Positions 1 through 5,352 of a stretch of 5,352 nt of DNA are shown piece after piece. A program made the translations under genes and the position numbers. The stretch is taken from the NCBI GenBank assembly GCA_027858595.1, contig JAQICK010000345.1, positions 1 to 5,352 of the forward strand, given 5' to 3'. Position 1 is the first letter of the stretch; each line of letters begins with the position of its first letter. Source of the stretch: Melioribacteraceae bacterium. Lineage in GTDB: Bacteria; Bacteroidota; Ignavibacteria; Ignavibacteriales; Melioribacteraceae. The notes under the pieces are model-generated. The model was not told where the DNA came from and did not search any database. It worked only from the letters and a program-made list of their open reading frames with translations.

Positions 1-1397
1 GTGTAGTAAAACACTTTGAAATTGAGTCAGCAGAAAAAATTTCATCATTAAAAATTATGCTGATGATATTTCTTCTTTTAGCTTTATCCTTATTAGTTAT
101 AACAATCTATCTTATTACTAATATTATTGTAAAACCGATACAAACATTAAAAGAGGCAGCATTCAATATTGCAAATGGAAAAATAGATTTTCAATTGGAA
201 ATAAAAAGTAGTGATGAGATAGGAACGTTAACAGAAAATTTTAATTCAATGATCAATGAATTAAAAAAATCACACTTAGCGCTAATTGAAGAAAAAAATG
301 GGATAGAAAAGAAGGTAGAGAATGCTATTAAAGAATCGGAAGAAAAAGAGGAATATTTATCTAAATCCATAAATCAAATTCTTGGAGAAATGACTAAATT
401 TTCTCAAGGTGATTTAACAGCAAGTGTAAAATCAGAAAGAGAGGGGGACGATATAGCAAAACTATTTGATGGTTTTAATCAAACTGTTGGCAATATTAAG
501 AATATAGTGTTGCAAGTAAGAGATGCCGTGGAGGCAACAGCAAGTGCAAGCACGCAAATTTCATCAAGTGCAGAAGAAATGGCATCCGGATCACAAGAAC
601 AAAGCTCACAAACTGCAGAAGTTGCAGCAGCAATGGAAGAGATGAGTCGTACAGTAGTTGAAACAGCAAGCAATGCAACAGTATCTGCAGAATCATCGCA
701 ATCGGCAAGTGAAAAAGCAAATGAAGGCTCAACAAAACTTGAGGAATCAAAGAAAGGAATGACAAGAATAGTTGCATCAACAGATACAGTGGGAAAAAAC
801 ATTACTTCTCTAGCTGGTAAAACAGAACAGATTGGAGAGATAGCCCAAGTAATTGATGATATTGCAGATCAAACAAATTTATTAGCACTAAACGCAGCAA
901 TAGAAGCAGCAAGGGCAGGCGAGCATGGACGTGGATTTGCAGTTGTAGCAGATGAAGTAAGAAAGTTAGCAGAGAATACAACAAAAGCGACAAAAGAAAT
1001 TGCAGATACAATTCGAGGAATTCAATCCGAAGCGAAAGATGCAGATGTTTCTATGAAAGAAGCTGGATATGCAGTAAAAGATGGCTTAAAATTAAATGAT
1101 GAAGTTGGTGATGTATTGGCTGCAATATTAGAAAATGTAAACAATGTAACAAGTCAAATTTCTCAAGTAGCAGCAGCAAGCGAAGAGCAATCTGCTACGG
1201 CAGAACAAGTATCAACAAATGTTGAAGCAATAAATAACGTAGCGAACGAATCCGCTGCTGGGGTTCAGCAAATAGCTTCTGCTTCTGAAGACTTAAATAG
1301 ACTTACCGAGAATTTAAGTAATCTTGTTGAACAATTTAAGCTAGAGAATAATAACAATTATTCAGTGAATAAAAACGGAAACTTACTTTCACAGTAA
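1..1397 (+). CDS. Methyl-accepting chemotaxis protein, 5'-partial (TM2, HAMP, signalling domain)
   Basis: Inner-membrane chemoreceptor that relays ligand binding to the CheA-CheW complex. The frame is open from base 3 with no stop, giving 18 codons before the ATG at 57. That ATG lies at the start of a membrane helix, so it is internal and the sensor domain and TM1 lie outside the window. Numbered from that Met: TM2 about 1-25; HAMP about 26-70 with the conserved Pro27 and a DEIG motif at 53-56; a charged coiled coil about 75-102; a second HAMP-like segment about 103-150 (GDL at 118-120); then the cytoplasmic helical hairpin. The hairpin tip, DQTNLLALNAAIEAARAGE at 271-289 followed by GRGFAVVADEVRKLA, is the near-invariant receptor signature that contacts CheA and CheW. 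Glu/Gln/Ala/Ser-rich stretches at about 165-205 and 370-410 are the expected methylation helices. The protein ends in an Asn-rich tail without a CheR-docking NWETF-type pentapeptide. A broken cheW follows after 19 bases. The ligand cannot be predicted. Confidence 0.95.
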   Translation, partial: VVKHFEIESAEKISSLKIMLMIFLLLALSLLVITIYLITNIIVKPIQTLKEAAFNIANGKIDFQLEIKSSDEIGTLTENFNSMINELKKSHLALIEEKNGIEKKVENAIKESEEKEEYLSKSINQILGEMTKFSQGDLTASVKSEREGDDIAKLFDGFNQTVGNIKNIVLQVRDAVEATASASTQISSSAEEMASGSQEQSSQTAEVAAAMEEMSRTVVETASNATVSAESSQSASEKANEGSTKLEESKKGMTRIVASTDTVGKNITSLAGKTEQIGEIAQVIDDIADQTNLLALNAAIEAARAGEHGRGFAVVADEVRKLAENTTKATKEIADTIRGIQSEAKDADVSMKEAGYAVKDGLKLNDEVGDVLAAILENVNNVTSQISQVAAASEEQSATAEQVSTNVEAINNVANESAAGVQQIASASEDLNRLTENLSNLVEQFKLENNNNYSVNKNGNLLSQ

Positions 1398-1416
1398 TTT
1401 TATTTAGAAGTTAAAA

Positions 1417-1735
1417 ATGTCAACTTTCGATAAAAAAGAAATAATGGAAAATTAAATCATACAGCTGGTCACATTCCGAATTGGAAATGAAGAATTTGGA
1501 CTTGATATATTCAAAGTAAAAGAGATAAATAGAATGTTAGATATTACTCAAATTCCAAATTCTGAAAGCTCTGTGAAAGCAGTTGTAAATCTTAGAGGCT
1601 TTGTAATTCAGGTTATTAGTTAAGAAATAAATTAAATTTCCAGAATGTAGAATACGATAAGAACACTCGAATTATTGTAATTGAATACAAGGAAAAAAAA
1701 GTATAGCTTTTATAGTTGCCGTTAGGATCATTATA
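1417..1735 (+). pseudogene. cheW: Decayed cheW (chemotaxis coupling protein), nonsense, frameshifts and 3' truncation
   Basis: Remnant of the adaptor that links chemoreceptors to CheA; no annotatable intact frame remains. The likely original start is ATG 1417 (MSTFDKKEIMEN), closed by TAA at 1453-1455. The same frame then reads from 1456 to 1620 as clear CheW: QLVTFRIGNEEFGLDIFKV, EINRMLDITQIPN, then AVVNLRGFVIQVIS, and stops at TAA 1621-1623. CheW has the pattern NLRG-x-V-I-P-V-I-(N/D)-L-R here, so the Pro is replaced by Gln. One base is missing near 1618-1620, because the next frame (1620-1703) continues as LRNKLNF then NVEYDKNTRIIVIEYKEKK. A second shift in the A8 run 1693-1700 gives access to SIAFIVAV, the remains of the usual IGFIVDAV strand. 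The last roughly 50-60 residues of the family are absent; the sequence becomes the 3' end of the convergent uup. Several independent lesions argue for true decay, although sequencing error cannot be excluded. This remnant accounts for the 338-base stretch without an intact gene. Confidence 0.85.
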
Positions 1736-3619
1736 TTAGTTCAAAGCCTTTATGTCTTCTAGCTCTTCCCATCTATCGTATAGAGTTTGGACTTTAGTTT
1801 TTGCCAAATTTAATTTTTCATTTAACTCATTTGTTTGTTCGGCATGATTAGTATAGAAGTCAGGAGAAGAAAAAACAGATTCAATTTTTTCAACTTCTAA
1901 TTCTGCATCAAGAATATTATTTTCTATCGTTTCTAATTCTTTCTTTTCTTTCCAAGTAATTTTTCTAGCGGATGTTTTCGTTCTTTTCTTTTTTTGTATA
2001 GATGGCTCAACTTCTTTCTTCAAGGTTGAGTTGCGTAATTTTCGTTTTTCTACATAGTAATTATAATCGCCTTCGCTAAAGTGGGTTTTGCCATTATCTT
2101 CAAATGCTAAAATTCCGTTACAAACACGATTTAGAAAATATCTATCGTGACTAACCACAACAACACAGCCGTTGAATGTTATTAGAGCTTCTTCCAAAAT
2201 TCTGAGGGTTGGTAAATCCAAGTCGTTAGTAGGTTCATCTAGGATTAAAAAATTACCTCCATCTTTCAAAACATTAGCAAGAGTTAAACGGCTTTTTTCA
2301 CCGCCAGAAAGTCTTCCAACTTTATTGTTAATTCTTTCATCTGTGAAAAGAAATCTGCGCAAATATGTGAACACATTAATTTCACGTTTCCCAAATTTAA
2401 TTGAATTATTTCCTTCTCCAATTGCTTCAACTACCGTTTCTTCGTCGTTTAAAATTAATCTAGATTGATCCACATAGTTGAATTCTGTTTTATCACCAAT
2501 CTCTATTTTGCCTGTCTGGGGTTGGAGCTCGCCTAGAATCATTTTTAGAAGAGTGGTTTTGCCAACTCCATTTTTCCCAACAATTCCAAGTCTTCGTCCC
2601 GCTTCAAAAGGAAAAGTTAAGCCTTCAAAAAGTTGTTTCCCTCCAAGTTCAATTCCAATATTTTTGAGTTCAACAACTCTATTGCCTAATCTTTCGGGTG
2701 GAGGGATTACTAAATCGACATCCAGTTCAACTTCTAAGTTTTTTTGAGATTCAATTTCATAATAATTATCAAGCCTACTTTTCGATTTAGTTGTTCGAGC
2801 TTTTGGCCCGCGACGAACCCATTCTAGTTCTCGTTTCAAAAAATTCTGTCGTTTGTTCTCTTCAACCTCTTTAATGGCTTGGCGTTCGGCTTTGTTTATT
2901 AAATAGTCTGTGTAGTTTCCTTTATGCGAGTAGAAAACACCGTTGTTTAATTCCACAATTCTGTTTGCAATACGGTCAAGAAAATATCTATCGTGAGTTA
3001 CAAAAACACACGTACCTCTATATCCAGCAAGGAAATTCTCAATCCACTCAATAGATTCTGTATCCAGATGGTTTGTGGGTTCATCTAAAATTAGTAGTTC
3101 TGGTTTTGAAATTAAAGCACGGCAAAGTGCAACTCTTCGCTTTTCCCCTCCTGAAAGTAGAGCAACATTCCGTTCTCCTTCTGGTGAGCTAAGAGCTTTC
3201 ATCAAAACTGAAATTTGCTTTTCTAGATTCCAGGCGTCTTTATCAGCAATCTCTTTTTCAAGCAATTCTCGTTTGGGTGAGTCGAATGGAGTGTTTTCAT
3301 AATCGTGGATTAATTTCTGAATCGACTCAGCACCATCCATTATGTTTTCGAATACACTCCTAGAGCTATCAAGTGTAAAATCCTGAGTAAGAAAACCGAC
3401 TTTTAAATTTTTCTTTTTTGCTACCTTGCCAGAATTAGGATTTATTTCGTTGGATATTATTTTTAGAAAAGTTGATTTCCCCACACCATTTCTGCCTACA
3501 AGCCCAATTCTGTCACCTTCGTGAATGCTCAACGATGCGTTTTCAAAAATTATTTGCTCGCCGAAACTAAGGGATAGTTCCATTGCTGTTAATATTACTG
3601 GAGTTACGTTTTCTGCCAT
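1736..3619 (-). CDS. uup: ABC-F family ATPase, Uup type
   Basis: Soluble ABC-F ATPase with two nucleotide-binding domains and no membrane segments; members act on ribosomes, and Uup is also linked to precise transposon excision and branched DNA. Start chosen at ATG 3619 (MAENVTPVILT, 627 residues). The frame extends 19 codons further to a TTG at 3676, but that start is weak and adds sequence unlike the family. From ATG 3619: Walker A GRNGVGKST 42-50, signature LSGGE 155-159, Walker B LLILDEP 175-181 with catalytic Glu180, switch His209; a basic interdomain linker about 231-306 including EWVRRGPKARTTKSKSR; second Walker A GKNGVGKTT 348-356, LSGGE 437-441, catalytic Glu462, His491. All catalytic residues are present in both halves. 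A Lys-rich stretch leads to a coiled-coil C-terminal domain at about 556-623, with PDFY and RWEELE motifs. That domain separates Uup from EttA and most other ABC-F proteins. The gene stands alone, convergent with the cheW remnant. The precise cellular role is less certain than the family. Confidence 0.9.
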   Translation of the reverse strand: MAENVTPVILTAMELSLSFGEQIIFENASLSIHEGDRIGLVGRNGVGKSTFLKIISNEINPNSGKVAKKKNLKVGFLTQDFTLDSSRSVFENIMDGAESIQKLIHDYENTPFDSPKRELLEKEIADKDAWNLEKQISVLMKALSSPEGERNVALLSGGEKRRVALCRALISKPELLILDEPTNHLDTESIEWIENFLAGYRGTCVFVTHDRYFLDRIANRIVELNNGVFYSHKGNYTDYLINKAERQAIKEVEENKRQNFLKRELEWVRRGPKARTTKSKSRLDNYYEIESQKNLEVELDVDLVIPPPERLGNRVVELKNIGIELGGKQLFEGLTFPFEAGRRLGIVGKNGVGKTTLLKMILGELQPQTGKIEIGDKTEFNYVDQSRLILNDEETVVEAIGEGNNSIKFGKREINVFTYLRRFLFTDERINNKVGRLSGGEKSRLTLANVLKDGGNFLILDEPTNDLDLPTLRILEEALITFNGCVVVVSHDRYFLNRVCNGILAFEDNGKTHFSEGDYNYYVEKRKLRNSTLKKEVEPSIQKKKRTKTSARKITWKEKKELETIENNILDAELEVEKIESVFSSPDFYTNHAEQTNELNEKLNLAKTKVQTLYDRWEELEDIKALN

Positions 3620-3639
3620 GAGTTTTAAATTTTCTATAC

Positions 3640-3669
3640 TATATAAGAGATATTTTTTTAATTGTGCAA
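3640..3669 (-). promoter_or_regulatory. Possible promoter of uup
   Basis: On the minus strand TTGCAC (3669 to 3664) is followed after 18 bases by TATATA (3645 to 3640), a fair sigma70-like pair just upstream of ATG 3619. If used, it would transcribe from inside the TTG-extended frame and so supports the ATG start. The leader would be very short, and the area is so AT-rich that chance matches are common. Bacteroidota-type sigma factors also prefer other motifs. Confidence 0.2.
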
Positions 3670-3785
3670 TATACAATTTTAATTTTCGTGAATGAATTTG
3701 AAGAGATTATAGTTCGAAGTGATTTGGAGAGGGATGAAAATAAGTGTAAACTTGCAGCTTCAAAAAAATAATTCTATATAATCAA

Positions 3786-3793
3786 AAAGGGGA
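3786..3793 (+). promoter_or_regulatory. Ribosome binding site deciding a GTG start
   Basis: AAAGGGGA lies five bases upstream of GTG 3798 and is the best purine-rich Shine-Dalgarno match in the window. It settles the start of the CBM48 gene. The overlapping ATG at 3796-3798 is in another frame and stops after eight codons (TAA 3820-3822). Confidence 0.6.
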
Positions 3794-3797
3794 CAAT

Positions 3798-4106
3798 GTG
3801 TCTATTACGAAAACAATACTAAAATCGAATAAAAGTAAAGTTATTTTCAAAATTTCTGCTGAAGCTGCAAAAGATTTCGCAAATGCTTCATTAGTTGGAG
3901 ACTTCAACAATTGGGATGCTTCAAAAGATCAAATGAAAAAATTGAAGAAAGATGGTTCTTTCTCAATTCAAAAAACTTTTGAAAGTGGAAAAGAATACCA
4001 ATTCAAATATTTATTGGATGCCGAAAATTGGATTAATGAACCAGAGCAAGACGGAGTAGTTGAAACAGAGTTTGCTGATTCTCAAAATTCTGTTGTAATG
4101 CTTTAG
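3798..4106 (+). CDS. Small free-standing CBM48 / isoamylase early-set glycogen-binding domain protein
   Basis: A 102-residue cytoplasmic protein (no signal peptide or membrane segment) made almost entirely of one CBM48/E-set beta-sandwich, the domain found at the N-terminus of glycogen branching enzymes and in the AMPK beta subunit. Hallmarks are ASLVGDFNNWD at 30-40, the central M-KKLKKDGSFS strand at about 46-56, GKEYQFKYLLDAENW at 64-78 and a following Asn-Glu-Pro. By analogy with AMPK beta, Trp39, Lys70 and Trp78 match the Trp-Lys-Trp set that binds alpha-glucan. No catalytic domain follows, so it may be a glycogen- or starch-binding accessory protein; that role is inferred. Start is GTG 3798, fixed by the AAAGGGGA ribosome binding site. 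It is transcribed divergently from uup and closed by its own terminator, so it is probably monocistronic. Small proteins of this kind occur in Bacteroidota and relatives. Confidence 0.85.
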   Translation: MSITKTILKSNKSKVIFKISAEAAKDFANASLVGDFNNWDASKDQMKKLKKDGSFSIQKTFESGKEYQFKYLLDAENWINEPEQDGVVETEFADSQNSVVML

Positions 4107-4118
4107 TATTGCTATTGC

Positions 4119-4145
4119 AAAGCTCACCATTTGGTGGGCTTTTTT
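4119..4145 (+). terminator. Rho-independent terminator after the CBM48 gene
   Basis: AGCTCACC (4121-4128), loop ATTT, then GGTGGGCT (4133-4140) form an eight-pair stem with one G-T wobble, followed by a run of six T (4140-4145). Flanking A residues at 4119-4120 can extend the stem into the T run. It starts 12 bases after the CBM48 stop codon and separates that gene from the CDF exporter. Confidence 0.85.
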
Positions 4146-4215
4146 GCTATATGGCAAAGTATGAAAGTTATCTATTTGTTTAACAGTAATGTTTTAGAAA
4201 ATGACAGATATTTAT

Positions 4216-4223
4216 TAAATTTG
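4216..4223 (+). promoter_or_regulatory. Possible Bacteroidota-type -7 box upstream of the CDF gene
   Basis: TAAATTTG matches the TAnnTTTG -7 element described for Bacteroidota housekeeping promoters and sits 30 bases before ATG 4254, in the gap between the terminator and the CDF start. The -33 TTTG partner is not convincing; only a GTTTTA-like sequence lies at the right distance. The gene should have its own promoter because a terminator precedes it. Confidence 0.25.
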
Positions 4224-4253
4224 CACATTATTATTTAAATTGAAAGAATAAAA

Positions 4254-5177
4254 ATGTCGCATAATCATACACACATCAACGGGCACCATCAACACAATGC
4301 TGAAGATATTTCCACTACTAGATTATTTATAACAATGTCTCTGAATTTTATTATTACCATTGCAGAATTAATTGGTGGAATTCTTTCTGGTTCACTTGCA
4401 CTTATTTCGGATGCTCTTCATAACTTCAGTGATGGTATTGCAATAATAATCAGTTACATAGCAATTAGATTAAACAAGAAGCCAGTAAATAAAAATTTCA
4501 CTTTTGGATTTAAGCGTGCTGAAATAATTGCTGCTGTTTTTAATGCTTCTGTTCTAATTGGAATAAGTCTCTATTTATTTATTGAATCATACAATAGATT
4601 TGTTTCTCCAGAGCCTATTGAGGGTGGATTGATGATTATTGTTGCCTCAATTGGATTGTTGGCAAATGTAATTGGAACGCTTCTGCTTCAAAAAGGAGCA
4701 AAGGGAAGCATGAACATTAGAGCTGCTTATTTACATCTTATGAGTGATGCGGTTTCAAGTGTGGCTGTAATTATTGGCGGATTGTTTATCTACTTCTATA
4801 ATGTTTATTGGATTGACCCAGTGTTGACGGTGCTTATTTCACTTTACATTATTAAAGCAAGTTATTCTATTGTGAAAGAAGCAACAAAGGTTTTAATGAT
4901 GGCTGCACCGGAAAATTTATCCATTAATGAAATTGAAAAAGGAATTTTGGAATTAGATGAAATTCAAAATATTCATCACGTCCACTTATGGCGTGTAAAT
5001 GATAAAGAAATTCACTTTGAAGCTCATATAAATGTTGAAGATATGATGGTTAGTAATACTGAAATGGTTTCTGAAAAAATTGAAAAATTATTGCGAAACA
5101 ATTTTAACATCAGCCATGTTACTTTGCAATTTGAGTGTAATAAATGTGATGATGTTGAATTGATAAATGGGCACTAA
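4254..5177 (+). CDS. Cation diffusion facilitator (CzcD/ZnT-like) metal exporter
   Basis: Inner-membrane antiporter that exports divalent metal, most likely Zn2+, in exchange for protons; 307 residues, normal for the family. The N-terminus is His-rich (His 3, 5, 7, 11, 12, 14). Six membrane helices lie at about 22-45, 47-72, 89-111, 125-146, 157-180 and 185-207. The transport site is intact: HNFSD in TM2 (His56, Asp60) and HLMSD in TM5 (His161, Asp165). The two HxxxD motifs match zinc-type CzcD/ZnT members, not the Asp-rich site of YiiP. A cytoplasmic regulatory domain spans about 210-293, with HHVHLWRV at 241-248 and a His-Thr/Val-x-LQFE-type end, followed by CNKC (295-298) and a terminal His. 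Start ATG 4254 is preceded by a weak GAAAG; the upstream terminator makes this a separate unit. No metal regulator gene is visible next to it. Co2+ or Cd2+ transport is possible. Confidence 0.92.
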   Translation: MSHNHTHINGHHQHNAEDISTTRLFITMSLNFIITIAELIGGILSGSLALISDALHNFSDGIAIIISYIAIRLNKKPVNKNFTFGFKRAEIIAAVFNASVLIGISLYLFIESYNRFVSPEPIEGGLMIIVASIGLLANVIGTLLLQKGAKGSMNIRAAYLHLMSDAVSSVAVIIGGLFIYFYNVYWIDPVLTVLISLYIIKASYSIVKEATKVLMMAAPENLSINEIEKGILELDEIQNIHHVHLWRVNDKEIHFEAHINVEDMMVSNTEMVSEKIEKLLRNNFNISHVTLQFECNKCDDVELINGH

Positions 5178-5197
5178 ACTTTAAAAAGAAATAGCCC

Positions 5198-5260
5198 GCA
5201 GACTGAGTGGATTAAACAGATATAAACGGATTAAAATTTCGTTTTATTTCTTGTGTTTCG
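5198..5260. repeat. Degenerate helically phased intergenic repeat
   Basis: Between the CDF stop and the next gene the sequence runs in 9-11 base steps: GCAGACTGAGT (5198-5208), GGATTAAAC (5209-5217), AGATATAAAC (5218-5227), GGATTAAAAT (5228-5237). It is followed by a T-rich half with the same spacing: TTTCGTTTTA, TTTCTTGTG, TTTCG (5237-5260). It resembles, from memory, the CGCAGATTAAACGCAGAT / TTCGTGTTAATTCGTG type of dispersed intergenic sequence common in environmental Bacteroidota-like genomes. It is non-coding on both strands. Confidence 0.5.
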
Positions 5261-5274
5261 CTGCAAGTAAAAAC

Positions 5275-5352
5275 TTACTTTATCCCACCATACCACTTTT
5301 CAAAATCAGCTTTAATTTCGTCTCTAATTTTTCTAAACTCATTTGTAATTTT
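5275..5352 (-). CDS. 3' end of a gene, possibly ArsC-type low-molecular-weight phosphatase (partial)
   Basis: Reading leftward from the window edge, 25 open codons give KITNEFRKIRDEIKADFEKW then YGGIK, closed by TAA at 5277-5275. The start and all catalytic parts lie outside the window. The FRKIRDEIK-x-x-FEKW pattern resembles the final helix of thioredoxin-coupled arsenate reductases and related low-molecular-weight protein tyrosine phosphatases, which commonly end in a (F/Y)R-x-(V/I)RDEI(K/R) helix. That would suit a neighbour of a metal exporter. However, 25 residues of charged helix are weak evidence, and the P-loop (CX5R) that would prove it is not visible. The gene is convergent with the CDF exporter, with the phased repeat between them. 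I am fairly sure it is a coding end and unsure of the identity. Confidence 0.5.
   Translation of the reverse strand, partial: KITNEFRKIRDEIKADFEKWYGGIK

Noticed and set aside
479..1011. Long open frames antisense to the chemoreceptor (479-802, 496-780, 802-1011)
   Set aside because: They mirror the repetitive Ala/Ser/Glu-rich receptor codons, give low-complexity Leu/Ser-rich products and lack ribosome sites; the sense strand is unambiguous receptor.
1534..1623. Short in-frame ATG within the cheW remnant that could encode a 29-residue peptide
   Set aside because: It is only the middle of the CheW domain with no ribosome binding site, so it is far better explained as debris of the pseudogene.
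2172..3302. Plus-strand open frames inside uup (2172-2468, 2478-2747, 3075-3302)
   Set aside because: They lie wholly opposite conserved ABC-F motifs and translate to Ser/Pro-rich sequence with no family resemblance.
3752..3782. TTGCAG and TATATA/TATAAT as a promoter for the CBM48 gene
   Set aside because: Transcription would begin at or inside the ribosome binding site, leaving almost no leader; the match is likely chance in AT-rich sequence.
3664..4230. TTGCACA shared upstream of uup (minus strand) and of the CDF gene (plus strand) as a common operator
   Set aside because: Only seven bases are shared, they sit at different distances from their starts, and there is no dyad symmetry common to both sites.
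5265..5280. Hairpin AAGTAA / TTACTT with an AAAC loop as a terminator between the convergent genes
   Set aside because: The stem is six mostly A-T pairs, overlaps a stop codon and is not followed by a T run on either strand.

Overview
The window is AT-rich and carries four protein-coding genes, one decayed gene, and the tail of a further gene at the right edge. The gene mix is a methyl-accepting chemotaxis receptor followed by a cheW remnant, an Uup-type ABC-F ATPase, a free-standing glycogen-binding (CBM48/E-set) protein and a CDF metal exporter. With the low GC, mostly poor Shine-Dalgarno sequences and a helically phased intergenic repeat, this fits a bacterium of the Bacteroidota/Chlorobiota/Ignavibacteria group. 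That assignment is an inference from style and gene content; no marker gene here proves it.

Layout. Positions 1-1397 (+) hold the C-terminal part of a transmembrane chemoreceptor. Its reading frame is open to the left edge, so the gene starts outside the window. Nineteen bases later, 1417-1735 (+) is a recognisable but broken cheW: an in-frame stop after 12 codons, two frameshifts, and loss of the last third of the protein. The remnant ends exactly where the convergent gene uup (1736-3619, -) ends. uup is complete and encodes a duplicated ATPase with the C-terminal coiled coil typical of Uup. A spacer of about 180 bases separates it from a divergent 102-residue CBM48 protein (3798-4106, +) that starts at GTG behind a good ribosome binding site and is closed by a clear rho-independent terminator (4119-4145). 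A CDF zinc-type exporter follows (4254-5177, +), then a phased intergenic repeat (about 5198-5260), then the last 25 codons of a gene on the minus strand (5275-5352) that resembles the tail of an ArsC-type low-molecular-weight phosphatase.

How the genes relate. The receptor and cheW were probably one transcription unit, since CheW couples receptors to the kinase CheA. With this cheW broken, the receptor would need a CheW encoded elsewhere. The CDF exporter and the possible arsenate reductase could form a small metal/metalloid resistance neighbourhood, but they are convergent and the second call is tentative. uup and the CBM48 gene have no evident functional link to their neighbours. I saw no CRISPR array, tRNA, rRNA, insertion sequence or clearly new multi-gene system. 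The most informative feature is the cheW decay and the junction where it ends.
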